The notes: generated by a model from the letters alone, not told the origin. DNA of 64,000 nt from Bryoerythrophyllum caledonicum (GCA_963971425.1 OZ020518.1:16186990-16250989); one strand, 5' to 3'. Shown: positions 48,140 to 60,079, numbered from the stretch's first letter. Numbers and translations: made by a program.

Positions 48140-49777
48140 ATGGCAGAAACGGGCGCTTTGAGTACTTTCTTCGTATCCCATGGGTCTCCCATGATGCCGC
48201 TGGAAGACACCCCCATCCGGGCTTTTTTCCAGAACTGGACGACGCGTTACGCCGCAAGGTAAGGTATGCGAGCTTATTCCTGACTGTTTAGAGGTTTAGA
48301 CAATGTATCGTTCACTTTCACTTGAAGATCATGTTGCGATTGAGACTGTTTCTAATGTTTTCATTCATGGTTTCGGATCAGGCCGAAGGCTATTCTTTGC
48401 GTTTCAGCTCATTGGGATACTAGCGTGCCGGCAGTTAACGTTGTCAGCAAGAACAGCACCATTCATGACTTCTACAACTTCCCTCCTGAGCTTTACCAAG
48501 TAAGTTCTGCAACTAAAAAATCTCCAGTTTCTTCGTTTTTATAGAAGAGTTTGTATTTGAGGTTATACAATTCATCTTTTCTTGAACACCCTTCACCTTC
48601 GCATTACAGAATTTCACGCTCGTTCATGATTTTCCTGCAAATAAGAAGTGTAGAAATCAATGATTATTTTACCATGGCTTCCTAGACCTGACTGTACACG
48701 TGGTTGCGAAATGGTTGTGTTCTTTTCTTTTGGTTTTTGGCAGTTGCAATACACACCTCCAGGAGCGCCAGATGTGGCGCGGCGAGTGAAGTCTCTGCTC
48801 CAAGGTGCAGGATTCCAGAACGTGGTGGAGGATAGCGAGAGAGGGATTGACCACGGGACATGGACGCCTCTGATGCTCATGTATCCCAAGGCGGACATCC
48901 CCGTCTTCCAGCTCTCCATTCAGAGCGACAAAGATGCCAAGCATCATTACGAGATGGGTCGCGCTCTTGCACCTCTCACAGAGGAAGGCGTGTTGATATT
49001 AGCCTCTGGCACCTCGGTGCACAACTTGAGAGAGATCAACTTCAATCAGACTAAGCCCACGACTTGGGCGAAGGCTTTCGACGGATGGTTGGATGATGTG
49101 CTGGTCAACAACAAGTGAGTCTTTCACCCCTAAACCCTAAACCCTGGTCGCTTATACGTTAGAAAAAGTACTTCAAACATCTGTGCCCTACAACACGTGT
49201 GTCCTCATGGGCACTTAGGATTCAACCCTGAAACCTGAAACCTGAATCCTCATGGTTCCTCATGGTGGTGTAGCATCATCAACTTCCATTTGGCCACATT
49301 TCTTTGTGATTTGTTTCCTTTTACCAGTTATTAGATGTGGAAGAGCCACTCAACTACAATCCTCATTAAGTGTGGAACAGCTTGGTGGTTATTAAGCTCT
49401 AGTCAAGAAGTAGTTATGTTGTACCATGAATCTTAGCCATCTTTTCCTCTTTGAGCTGATTGTAGAAATTTAGAGCTATTTAGGGCTGGTTTTAATAATT
49501 AAAAATGAGAATAGAGGTCAGAACTCTTGGTATCTTTGTCTCACTTCACAAGTAACTTTAATGTGATTGCTGCAGGGTCCATGAGCTTTTGAAATGGGAG
49601 GAGGCACCCTATGCACGCAAAGCCCATCCTCACCCGGACCATTTTCTGCCTGTGTTGGTGGCCTTGGGAGCTGCAGGAGAGCAGTACAAAGCTGAGAAGA
49701 TCTACGAGGAATTTGTATATGGTTTAGCAGTCTCCTCTTTTGAATTCCATCCTCAAACCGGTGCAGCTGCTAGTTAG
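48140..49777 (+). CDS. DODA: LigB-type extradiol dioxygenase (DOPA dioxygenase-like), 269 aa
   Basis: Four exons, 48140-48258, 48382-48499, 48744-49114 and 49576-49777, all GT-AG, join in frame to 269 residues, the usual size for plant LigB/DODA proteins. Family features: FVSHGSPMMPLED at the N terminus (His14), SAHWDT (His50), YTPPGAPDVARRV, GIDHGTWTPL (His116), ILASGTSVHNL (His172) and HPHPDHFLPVLVALGAAG (His220-225). These supply the iron ligands and active-site histidines. The enzyme should be a cytosolic non-haem iron protein that opens catechol rings. In betalain plants DODA makes betalamic acid; in other plants the LigB homologue acts on caffeic-acid-type catechols or has unknown substrate. 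Residues that set DOPA activity cannot be judged here. The start codon is the first Met of the conserved N terminus. Confidence 0.93.
49123..49145. repeat. Telomere-like CCCTAAACCCTAAACCC inside dioxygenase intron 3
   Basis: Two and a half plant telomere units directly after the exon 3 donor. Probably an interstitial telomeric motif of no function. Confidence 0.6.
49310..49560. repeat. Intron-resident interspersed repeat, copy 3 (dioxygenase intron 3)
   Basis: 'agttattagatgtggaagag', 'agcttggtggt', 'ttgtaccatgaatctta', 'tttagagctatttagg' and 'ggtatctttgtctcactt' match the KTI12 intron copy at 5265-5458 in order and orientation on the plus strand. Confidence 0.6.
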
Positions 49778-51095
49778 GTGGGCTGCTCTTTGTATCATTG
49801 TAAATTTTGGTTTAGTTGGTGCAAGGTAACCTTTCCAGTTCTATTTGATGAAAGTCTAATATATTGTGAATTTTGAGTAATAAAGGTGGTTTGTATTTTC
49901 TTACATGCTAAGGTCATTTCGAGATCGTGAGGGGGATGAGTGTGACGTCTGAAAGATAGTCCAGCTTGAAAACCCCTGGCAATCTTTACTCAAGCTCTTT
50001 CAAGTTTTTGGATTGTTCTATAATTCAATCTGACATCTTTTGGTTGCGAATCAATATACAATTTGATGTTATTGTGGTGTTGGTACTCAAATTTGTTTCT
50101 CCGTTTGTAGACGAAAGAGTGTCCAGTGATCAGCTGTGGCAATTTTCAGAGGAAGTAATCGCGACACACATCATACTCCCACATCCTCTGATGCCATGGC
50201 TGTGACCTTTTTTAGGTTGCGACATGTAAGGTGTTTTTTTTTGGGGTCCTAACATGCTTCAATTTTTCTATTACATAATGTCGTATATGGTGTGTTTTAA
50301 AATCATGAGGGGTATTGGTATTTTAGAATACTCTCTTTCATTTCTCTTAGTATTGTTATTAGGTCTTGTATTGCTTAGAGAGGTTTGAAGATGTATGATT
50401 TTTATTTCATTCTTGCTCATGTGTAATTTTTTCTATTCCACGAGATGGGTTTATCCAGCTGTTCTTGACCAGGACTACAAAGAAGTCCCTCGTACAGAAA
50501 GCCATGGCATTGTAAGGTTGAGAATTGCGGTTTGGGTTCGTAGAAGTATCGGCGACACTTGAATAGTCATCTTCGTCATTGCCATTGCATGGAGTTCATG
50601 ATGCAAACACTTGGTCGTTCGTGGAAGGCAGAAGGACTTCGCAACATCAACTCCCACCATATGAATGTAAGAATTTTAACAAAACCGTTCAAGAGACAAC
50701 GGAAGGAGTTTTTAAAAAAAACTTCAGGCGTAGACGAATGCGACGGAGGTGTTGTGGGCACGGGTGAAGATGGTGGCTATTTTTTACTGTAATGTGAGGG
50801 AAAACCTTTTACTGCCATAGTAATGGGGAAGAAGTATGCTGCTGACCTCGGGGCAATACTTTGGGGTAATATTGCAATTATTGGATGAAAATGGAGAGGT
50901 ATCCAAGTACAATTGAACGGTTGGTAGCTTGATTTCTAACTAAAAACTCTAGCAGAAAACATAACCACAAGTTGCCAATGCTAAAACTCAAAGTGTTGAA
51001 ACAGGAAATCAAAATTAGAAAATAAAAAACAAAAAATAAAAACAAATTTCATGTTGCACTTCCACCATCAGCCTTGTCAAACACTCCTAACCTTA
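49778..51095. other. Intergenic DNA downstream of the dioxygenase
   Basis: Begins with the presumed 3' UTR ('gagtaataaagg' near 49877). No gene recognised in the rest; small frames near 50.5-50.8 kb lack motifs. Confidence 0.4.
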
Positions 51096-51117
51096 GATGA
51101 ACCTCCACTACACCGAG

Positions 51118-51215
51118 TCTGATGTTTAGTGTAGTGGTACTTTATGATTAGAAAGTGTTATAACTTTTTACTTTTGATGAAGATTTTTACTAAGAGTACT
51201 ATTATTTATACTACT
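51118..51215 (+). repeat. Repeat shared with 60.38-60.48 kb
   Basis: 'tagtgtagtggtactttatg' and then 'actttttacttt.gatgaag' and 'agagta' recur in the same order and strand at 60393-60472. The first part resembles an M1-type TIR. Confidence 0.7.
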
Positions 51216-51478
51216 TAATCCTTTAAAGCCCGCGAGATCCAAAATGGGACTCTAGAGGTGTTAAAACTCAATTTGCATGAAATCCACGAGGTATTTGGTT
51301 GTGAAATTTAAAGCTCAGATTTGCAAACACATTGCATGAACACTATGCAGAAACATATCATAATTTGGAGTTATGGAAATCATGGAAAAGCTAGGAATAC
51401 AACACAAAATACATCAAATACACTGAAATACAAGGAATACCATGCCGCATGCTATGTTGTATTTAATACACATGCAAA

Positions 51479-52225
51479 ATGGTTTTGGCCTTAAAATTTT
51501 GATAGAAATTAGTCTTTAAGAGATTCTTCATTGTTTTGTGATTGTTGATCTCTCTCATTGCATATAGAAATTTTGTTTTAGTTCGTATAAGTTTGGAACA
51601 TTTTTGTATACAATCAAGTAGGCAAAAAGTCATCAATAATCATGTATAAATGTTCTCTTCCCATATGATACGTCAATGCAAAGCTATGGACCTAGTGCAC
51701 ACATGAACTTCTTTTTATTAAAAAGTGAAAAGATTCTTGCAAGAATCTATTGATGGATACAGTAGTATACCCTCCAAAGTCCACGGTTTTCATTATCAAT
51801 ATATGGTAACTTTAAAGACTATAATCTATTCCATCAACCGTTGGATGTTGATGCACATTGATTTTGGTCTTAAAATTTGATTGAACTTTGTTTTAAAGAC
51901 ATTCTTCATTGTTTTGTGATTGTTGATCTCTCTCTTCACATACAAAACTTCCGTTTTGATTCCTATAAGGTTGGAACATTTTTGTATACAATCAAGTAGA
52001 AAAAATTTAAAAAATCACCAATAATTGTGTATAAATATTTTCCTCACATATGATATGCCAATGTGAAGCTATCAACCTAGCGCACATGTGAACTGCTCTA
52101 ATTCAAAGTAAAAAAATTCTTGCAAGAATCTATTGATGGATAAAGTAGTACACCCTCCAAATCCCACAGCTTTCACTACCAATTTACGGTAACTTTAAAC
52201 ACTATAATCTATTCCATCAACTGTT
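51479..52225 (+). repeat. Tandem duplication, two copies of about 375 bp
   Basis: Copy 1 (from about 51479) and copy 2 (from about 51856) align along their length: 'attcttcattgttttgtgat', 'ttggaacatttttgtataca', 'attcttgcaagaatctattg', 'actataatctattccatcaa'. About 85-90 percent identity by eye. Non-coding. Confidence 0.9.
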
Positions 52226-52763
52226 GGATGTTGTGCAAAATTTCCCCAAAGTTCACGTCATGGGTTAAGTTCAATTATGTAAGGTTAGATATTAATATTA
52301 GTCATTGTATTTCCATCAAATCCGTTTCAAAGAAAAAAATCAGCAGAAATCTTGGTTTTTCCAGAAACATCCCTAGGCAGTAAAGGGTTTTTTTCCAGAA
52401 ACATCCCTTGGCAATAATGGGTTAAAGAGGGTGATCACTGTCAACATGGTTGGTCAAAACATACATTTAAATTAAAATATTTAAATAGCATTTATAAAAA
52501 CACATAGTGTGCCTACACTAAACATCAAATCTAGAGTAATCATCCGTCGACAGCACATCTTGTGAGTCAAGGCACTTCGCATCAATCTCGCGTTTATTTG
52601 ACTTTGATGCCGACACTGAACGCACCGAGTCACGGGAAAGGACCTTGCTCATCACACTACTATTCACCTCCACCTCCACTCCCACTCTCTCTCTGCTCAG
52701 TTGCGTCACTAGCCAGGGTTCACCATACTTCCAACTTTCTGGTTCAGGTACTGTGAGCTAACA

Positions 52764-53601
52764 ATGGAGCGCATTCTTCCGGGCATATTTCCTGCGGGGT
52801 TCGGTGACTTGAGCGTGGCGGGGATTTTCCACGAGAGCGGCAGGCTGATGACGAAGCACTTCGGGGACATGCTCCTCGTCGTCCTCCTCTTCACCTTCCC
52901 GGCCTCTCTGATCAAGGTGTGGCACTTACAGTTCCAACAACAGGTATGTGTCCTCGGACCACACCGACGTGTTGAAGTAGCGACATCGGTAGCAGCTAAC
53001 GTAGATAATTGCTAATCACGCAGGGTTCAGGTTGGAATTCTGTGCTATACAGCTTAATTGACTTCGCGTCGCAGCTACTATTCATCTTTGGTTTTGTCGT
53101 GACGATACAAGTTCTGATCGAGAGGATCTACCCCGACGGCGAGTGCTCCCAATCCTTCTTCACGACTCTGAAGTCGGCTTTCAGCCGCAAGAAGGCACCG
53201 ACAGGTGAGGTCCTCAGACGAATGTTCAGTGTTGAATTTGCTTCGGGTTCCCATGGTTGGCGTTGTTCTCTCGTGTTGCAGATTCTGAATCTGGGTCGCT
53301 GAACGAGGACCCCACGACGCGGGACCCCTATAACGAGAATTTTCTCAAGGGGTGCGGTGCGGTTTCGCTGTGTGTCGTCCTTTACCTTGTGATCTCGACG
53401 TCCGGGGTGAACTTCACGCCGGAGGCGGTAGCGGAGATGGGGCTGCCGCCATGGACGGTCTTCGTGTTCACGGTGCTCGTTGCCGCGATCTTGGCTGTCA
53501 GCACAAGCTACTTGCATCTCACTGGTCTGCTGGTGTTTGTGTGGACGAGGGTGCCTAAGACGCACCCTCTCGTGTTGATGGCGAAACCCGTGTTGCGGTG
53601 A
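52764..53601 (+). CDS. Plant multipass membrane protein, 226 aa
   Basis: Three exons, 52764-52943, 53024-53204 and 53282-53601 (GT-AG introns of 80 and 77 bp), join in frame. The protein starts MERILPGIFPAGFGDLSVAG, then has an amphipathic GIFHESGRLMTKHF segment and about four hydrophobic helices: roughly 33-51, 73-94, 146-165 and 175-198. It ends in a short basic tail. The pattern of a short N terminus, a GIFxES motif and a first helix ending FPASLIKVWH recalls an uncharacterised family of plant transmembrane proteins. I am not certain of the family, and these are usually longer. Exon GC content is high compared with flanks, and frame is kept across both introns, so I believe the gene is real. 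Function unknown. Confidence 0.72.
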
Positions 53602-53892
53602 AGTCATCAAGCGGTTTGGAGTCCGAGCGTAATATTCTTTTATATGCACGTCATATGTTGCGTGTCCAATGATGTACATAGTTGTGGTGAGGAAATATTG
53701 CTGTTTCGTAGACAGAAAATCAGTGTTGTGTGCTATGAATTCAGATGTGTTTTATTGTATTATACAAGATATAGTGAACACATGGAAACGACAGTTGTCA
53801 AATCTCCACCTAGTTTCTACAATGAATGCCTAGAAAGAATGTTGTGGTGCTCCATCTTGAGCAGCTGATGAGAAGACCCAGTTGTTCGAAAC
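53602..53892. other. 3' flank of the membrane-protein gene
   Basis: AT-rich, no gene seen. It separates the plus-strand membrane protein from the convergent peroxidase relic. Confidence 0.4.
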
Positions 53893-54522
53893 CTAGTTCA
53901 CAATCCGGCACTGTCGCCGAATCTCGCCCTATTGTCCTGTGAGCACATCCGCCTTGCTCAGTGCGACCATGGAGTTGAACTTCGTGCGGTCAGTGTTCAC
54001 ATGCACTTGCCTCTTGGTTCAGGCGTCTTCCAGCATGCTCTGGCACGAAGTGAGCAGGCCCAACTTGTTGACGATATCCTTGAGGGCATTCTTTGAGCAC
54101 AACGACGTCGCGGGCTGCAAACTGGAGGACGTCGGCGCACGAGACGACGCCGGCGCAGGCTTCGATTCTTCCACGGCTTGCTTGGCCGCGTCGACGGCGC
54201 CGAAGCCTCGCGGCCCGGCATTGATGGTGCTCTTCTTGTCCACGAGGCCTGGTTCTTGGAGGAGCACGGACGTGTCACATTCGCGCACGAAGTAGTCGCG
54301 GTACGCCAAGCGCAGCACCCCGGGCGTGATCGTGCTGTTGTCTTTGCAGGACGCGCGGATGGAGTCGAAGATGATGTTTTCCACCTTCGGGAACGAATGG
54401 CGATAGAAGCCGTTTTGTACTCCCCTGTAGGTGCGAGTAGCGGCGACGTGCGAGCTCCCCATCGACGCCAAGATCATACACATGACGGCCAACAAATAGC
54501 CCATTGGTTTCAAGACCGCCAT
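53893..54522 (-). pseudogene. Class III peroxidase pseudogene
   Basis: Read from the Met at 54522: signal peptide (MAVLKPMGYLLAVMCMILA), then GFYRHSFPKVENII, then LRLAYRDYFVRECDTSVLL where active enzymes have LRLxFHDCFVxGCDxSxLL, then NAGPRGFGAVDAAKQAVE. After AVE the frame shifts and the family block CAGVVSCADVLQFAARD continues in another frame. The central part with the proximal haem-ligand histidine is missing. The C-terminal block FNSMVALSKADVLTG, then GEIRRQCRIVN and stop follows, with a TAG inside it. So there are four kinds of damage: distal His to Arg with a conserved Cys to Tyr, a frameshift, an internal deletion and a stop. It cannot make a peroxidase. A 236-codon open frame (54729-54019) covers its first half. 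Confidence 0.85.
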
Positions 54523-55532
54523 AGCTTGGAGAATAGAATCGTTGTCGCCTTTCCGACTAGAGCTGTGAATTGGAAGATAGGTTGAATTCCTCTTCAGATC
54601 GAGGACCGTACTGAGCACTCGAGCTGCAGAAGCTGTGATAGTTGCGGCGAGTGAGTTGAAGAAGCTGTGACGAGAAGGACCGAGCAGTCCAGACATTTTA
54701 ATACTTGATGAAGAGGTCGAGTGCTTCATGGAGTCGTTACCAAGCTGTACACGAAAGAGTGATGAATCAGCTGTGCCTCTAAAAGAAAAGTTCTTTCAGG
54801 TGTCAAAGCAAAAGAAGAGAAGGAGTGTGAAGAATACATCAGTTATCGTAGGAATTCCGCCTACACGGTAAGAAGTCTCATTCAGTTGACAATCAGGGAA
54901 ATATTCAGCTATTTACATGGTTTCGGAGTAGAAGCCTGGAAATAAAAGTAAGTTGCTGCTGAGTGTTGAACCTTTTCGGGGTTGGTGTTTTTCCCCTAAC
55001 GCGTGCAAATAGATAAAGATGGTTCCATTAAAATATTCTCGTACGAACATCATGTATACGAACTACTTCATGAGTGGTACGACTATCTGAGAGTTGAGGA
55101 GTCAGTGTGCTTGCATGTGTCCGAGAGCAGGATACTCTCCCTGATCTCTAAGCCTGAGCCCTTCAGTCGGCAGCTAAGAAAGAAGCGTATACTGGTCTTT
55201 TAATGAAAATCATGAAAGATTCGGCTATGATCGGCTACTATTACAGGCATACGAAACATGTTCTGCGAAGTGGGTGCATCGCACTGGAAGAGGTTCCCAA
55301 AGAGATTGATCTCTTCGTTAAATATCAGATGATAAACTGACATGTACTTTGATATGAAGTGATGCTGAACCAGCTGCGCTAGCTGGTGAACAAACTACGA
55401 AAACGTCATCTGATCCTCCTGGCAAAATGCACAGGAAGATCATCCTCTCTCTTTGCGCTACTCCATGCACCGACTGATCCTTGACATCAATGATGGTGAT
55501 AATCAGACTTGTGATACCACAGGATAGCGTAA
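54523..55532. other. Spacer between peroxidase relic and ABCB gene
   Basis: No supported gene; presumably contains the 3' UTR of the ABCB transporter. A 66-codon frame at 55003-55203 has no motif. Confidence 0.35.
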
Positions 55533-58500
55533 TCAGTAGTTTTTGCTTTGCAGCTTGACGAGTTCAAAGTAGGCGCCCTTCTTCGCCATGAGCTCGTTGT
55601 GCCGGCCCTGCTCGTGGATGGAGCCCTCCTGGATGACGGCGATGGAGTTGGCGTTCTGGATGGTGGACAGGCGGTGCGCCACCACGATGGTAGTCCGGCC
55701 CACCATGATGCGGTCCAGCGCGTCCTGCACGACCTTCTCGGACTGCGAGTCGAGCGCGCTTGTGGCCTCGTCCAGGAGCAGGATACTGGGGTTCTTGATG
55801 ATGGCTCGGGCGATGGCGATGCGCTGCTTCTGCCCGCCGGAGAGCTGCAGGCCCCTCTCGCCCGTGTTCGTGTCGTACCCGCTCGACAGCCCGCAGATGA
55901 ACGTGTGCGCGTTCGCGGCCTGGGCGGCCTCGATGAGCTCGGCCTCCGAGGCGTCCTCTTTCCCGTAGAGGATGTTCTCGCGGATGGTGCCGGCGAACAG
56001 CGTGGGCTCCTGGCCCACGAGCCCGATGTGGCGCCGGACAGTCTTGAGCGGCAGGGTGCGGATGTTGCGCCCGTCGATGAAGACGGCGCCCTGGAGTGGG
56101 TCGTAGAAGCGCTCTATCAGCCCGATGATGGTGGACTTCCCTGACCCGCTCTGCCCCACCAGCGCGATGCTGGTGGCCGCCTGTACTTCGAGGGAGAATC
56201 CCTTGAAAACCATCACGTCGGGGCGCATAGGGTACGCGAAGTGGACGTCCTTGAGCTCCACTTGCCCTTCCACTTTCTCCAAATTGCCCTCTTCGGCCTT
56301 AATGCGGGTGCTCCGGTCGAGGATGCCGAAGATGGCCGCAGCGGACTGGGAGCCTTTGGAGAGGTCCGAGGTGGTGCTGCCGGCGTCGGCGATCATGCGG
56401 CCCGTGCTGACGAGGACGAAGAAGACCTTGAACATGCCTTCGAACGTAATCTTCTCATCGTTGATTAGCTTCGCGCCGTACCAGAAGTAAAAGGCCCATG
56501 TGGCCAGCATCAAGAACTGCGCCAGGCCCAGGCCCAGGCCCGCGATCAGCGCCCGCGTGCGTGCGCCGCGCTTGAGCGAGTCCTGGGTCGCGTTGAACCG
56601 CTGGCACATCTTGTTCTGGGAGTGGAACGCCGTGATGGTGCGGTGGTTGTACACCGCCTCGCTCGCCACAAGCGTGGACCGCGCCTGCGACTTCAGGTTC
56701 CCACTGCTCATGCGCTTCTGCAGTACCTTCTTGCCGTAGAAGCACAGGATGGTGATGGGCTGGGTCACGATCATCACGATGGCAAGCGGCCACGCGACCA
56801 CCAAGCCGATAATGCAGGCAAGTACCAGCGCTGCGCCGGTCTGGATCAAGAGTGACATCCGGTCTCCCACCAGAGACCGCACCACGGCGGCGTCCGTGTT
56901 CAGCTGCGAGCACACGGCGCTGCTTGAATGCTCCTCCTCATCGAACCACGCCACCTCGAACGTCATCACGCGCGTCAAGATGAGCTCGCGCACCCGCTTC
57001 GTCAGCCTCTCCCCCATGCTCGCGAAGTTGTAGTCGCGCGTGACGTTCGTGAACACGCACCCGATCGCAAGGGCCGTGAAGATCAGCGAGAAATTGCGAA
57101 TGCTCCTCCTCATCTTGTCGTGATCCTGCTCGAAGAACGTCGACACCATGCTCCCCATGCAGAACGCATACAACGGCTGCACGAAGCCAAACCCGGCCGC
57201 GCCCATGGATCCCAGGATTGCCTGCTTCCACTCCGGCCTGTTCAGCTTCAGCAGCCGCCCGATGGAAGGAGGCTTCGCCGTCGTCTCATCTGCTGCTTTC
57301 GTCGCGTCCCCGAAACTGTGCACACTCACCGACCTGCGCACGCTCGAATCTCGCCTGAAACTCGTGGAGTTTCGCTTGCTGGATGAGCTTCTGCACGCAT
57401 AATACCACAACCAAGGGTTCAAGATAGGTGCGATCCTCTAGAGGAGATTTAGAGAGATGGGATACCATACCTGAGCTGGAACGTGGACGGAACACTCGGT
57501 GAATCCTCAGTTGCGTCGCCAGCAGCGACGTGAAGAATGCCATCATCGGGGCGGGAGTTCTGGATGTTGACGAGCGCAGAGTAAGCGCCGCCGTCGTTCT
57601 GGAGCAGCTCCTCGTGAGAGCCAATCTCGACCACTCGTCCGCCGTGAACCACAGCGATCATGTCCGCAGTGCGGATGGTGGACAACCGATGCGCGACCAC
57701 GACGGTGGTTCGCCCCACAGTCGCCTGGTCAAGCGCGACCTGGACGACACGCTCCGACTCCGAGTCTAGCGCGCTCGTGGCCTCGTCCAGGAGCAGAATC
57801 GGCGGGTTCTTGAGCAAGGCGCGCGCAATGGCGATCCTCTGCTTTTGCCCTCCCGACATCTGCACTCCCTTCTCGCCCACCATGGTGTCGTACCCTTGCG
57901 GCAGCCCGGAAATGAAGGTGTGCGCGTTGGCCGCCTGCGCAGCCGCGACGATTTCGTCCATAGAGGCGCCATCCTTGCCGTAGAGGATGTTCTCCTTGAT
58001 CGTGGTGGCGAACAAGCTCGGCTCCTGGCTCACCAGCCCAATCTGCATCCGCAGCCACCGCAGCTGCACGTCCTTGATGTCGGTCCCGTCCACCAGCACA
58101 GCCCCTCCCAATGGGTCGTAGTAACGCTCCAGCAACGCGATCACCGTCGACTTCCCGGAGCCGCTGGATCCAACCAGCGCCATCGTCTTGCCTGCGGAAG
58201 ACAAATTCACGATCACTAACGGCAAGTCTCAAACCGAGAGAGAGCCAGGGAAGATTGTGAATCGTTTCTGACCTGTCGGGATGACCAGGCTGAAATCCTC
58301 GAAGATGATCTGCTTGGGGCGAGACGGATACGCAAACCTCACATTGCGAAGCTCCAGGATGCCGGTGACCTTCTCCGGCGTCTGCCCCGACATGTTCTCG
58401 GAGTCGATGTCAGGCACGCGGTCGATCATTGTGAACATCTTGTGAGCGGCCATCTGCGCCTCCGCAATGTACCGCAAGTTGGGCAATGCCGTCCCCAAAC

Positions 58501-59900
58501 CTCTGTCATAACGGCTATAGTAAGATCGTGGTGGACGGGAATATTGCACAGATGAAATCAACGGGTTACATGAACTTACAATCCTCCCATCATTGCGGCG
58601 AGTCCGCAGACGAGCACGGTGCCGCCTCCGAGGCCTCGGTTCATGATGAGCAAGCTGCCGTACCACGCCATGACCGCCCAGAGGATGAACGTGACGCCGT
58701 TGGCGCCGGTGGCCAGGCCCTTAGCCAAGCCCATCTTGAGCCCCGCCTTCACCGTCAGGTCCAGCGCCTTGGAGTACGCGGTGAGCGTGCGCTCCTCTCC
58801 TACGAAAGAGTACACCGTGCGGATCGACGACAGGCTCTCCTCCGCCACGGCGGCCGCCTTGTTGGTTGCGGCGTGCATTGCGCGCGCGAGCCCGATGAGG
58901 GCACGCCCGTACAACAGCCCCGGGATCATCAGCACCGGCAGAAACGCCACCAGCACCAAGCCGAGCCTCCACTCGAGGTAGAACGCCACGGCAAAGCCGC
59001 TGACGAAGCCCGACGTGTTCATCACAAAGTTTCCGATCTGACCAACATAAGTGTGAGCAAACCTCGCAGCAATCTTCCAACAAAAAACCCGGGAAAACCT
59101 CTCCAAAGCTGTACCTTTTCGCCGACTGCGTCTTGAATCACTAGGGTGTCCGTCCCCACGCTGTTGACGACTTCTGCAACGCTGGCACCCGCGGTGTCGA
59201 AGAACCCAACGTCCTGCCTCAACGTTGCTTTCAGATACTTCGCACGCATTTTCGACGCCTGGCGATCAGCAGTCCTGAGCGCGCACGCGGCCTCTGCAAG
59301 CAACACAAATTCAATCACATGCTCTCCATCCAGTGCGCGCGTGCACAGATGGCAACCAGGTGAAAGGGAACGCACCCAAGAAGCTGCAAACAAACGCGCC
59401 GACCGCGATGTAAGTCAGCGCCAAAGTCCCCTGCAATGCACAACTCAGGAAGCGTAAATACGAAATCGTCGCGGGCCCATTGCGAGCTCAGGGGGCAATG
59501 CAGCACAAGAAGCGACGGCAATTGCCTGAATGACTTTGTCGTTAAATTCCGCCTGGCTAGAGCCATTGGAGTAGTTGCCAAACGAGTTGATCATGTTGCC
59601 CAGCACCGCCAGCATGATAGCGAACGCGGACCCGTCGCCCACGGCTCCAAGAAACGCCAGCGTCATCAACAGGTAGTCATACAGGTCCGCGAACTTAAAC
59701 AACGCGAAAAAGGAAACCTTGGGCACCGCGGGTTTCTTCTTCTCGCCCTCCTCCGCGGCCTCCTCCGCAACGTCTTCCGCATCCTGCACAAACTTCCCCG
59801 GCGGCAGCGCTTGCACGGGGTCCACCGGCGCCGGATGCGTATCCTCCGTCATCTCCACATCCGGCCCAAGCTCGCCGCCATTCCGCCGCTCGCCCGCCAT
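55533..59900 (-). CDS. ABCB: Full-size ABCB (MDR/P-glycoprotein-like) transporter, 1291 aa
   Basis: Seven exons on the minus strand: 59900-59526, 59430-59376, 59293-59115, 59037-58580, 58502-58273, 58191-57471 and 57390-55533. The order is TMD1-NBD1-TMD2-NBD2, as in plant plasma-membrane exporters. NBD1 has Walker [10 protein letters not shown] (440-448), signature MSGGQ (544-548) and Walker [16 protein letters not shown]2 has GQSGSGKST (1085-1093), LSGGQ and the same Walker B. Both have the H-loop AHRLSTI, so both ATPase sites look intact. The block [20 protein letters not shown] and the [10 protein letters not shown] motif align best with the Arabidopsis ABCB15-22 group. The N terminus is acidic and Glu/Pro-rich. 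Substrate unknown; relatives move auxin, lipophilic metabolites or drugs. Coding GC is much higher than in the neighbouring spacers. Intron 1 seems to use a GC donor. Confidence 0.96.
59431..59525 (-). other. Apparent GC-AG intron (ABCB intron 1)
   Basis: On the minus strand the donor reads CAG|GCAATT and the acceptor GCATTGCAG. Splicing there joins NDKVIQ to [10 protein letters not shown], keeping the exact spacing of this block in ABCB15-type proteins. The nearest GT alternative (GCC|GTCGCT, nine bases on) also keeps frame but adds three residues and fits the donor consensus worse. Confidence 0.65.
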
Positions 59901-60031
59901 GACTGAACCCCGAATCCACCGCTCACAGAACCCTCACAACCATCGCTCGCCTGATCACGGGGGACAACCGCGCCCATCACCTACATCATTTCCGCTCACA
60001 GTGCACCCATGCTCATGACCCTCTCTCCCTC

Positions 60032-60079
60032 CAGTCGGAGAACCAGTCGGGAAACCAGTCAGAAAACCAGTCGGAAAAC
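60032..60079. repeat. 12-bp tandem repeat, four copies, upstream of ABCB
   Basis: Units of the type CAGTCGGAAAAC repeat four times in register about 130-180 bp upstream of the ABCB start codon. This could be a cluster of binding sites in the promoter or 5' leader; role inferred only from place and regularity. Confidence 0.85.

Noticed and set aside
49123-49145. True telomere or chromosome end
   Set aside because: Only two and a half units inside an intron; genes continue on both sides.
55548-59906. Many plus-strand open frames opposite the ABCB gene (up to 216 codons)
   Set aside because: They are antisense shadows of GC-rich exons; their peptides are low-complexity His/Arg/Glu-rich and the minus strand has the clear ABCB domains.
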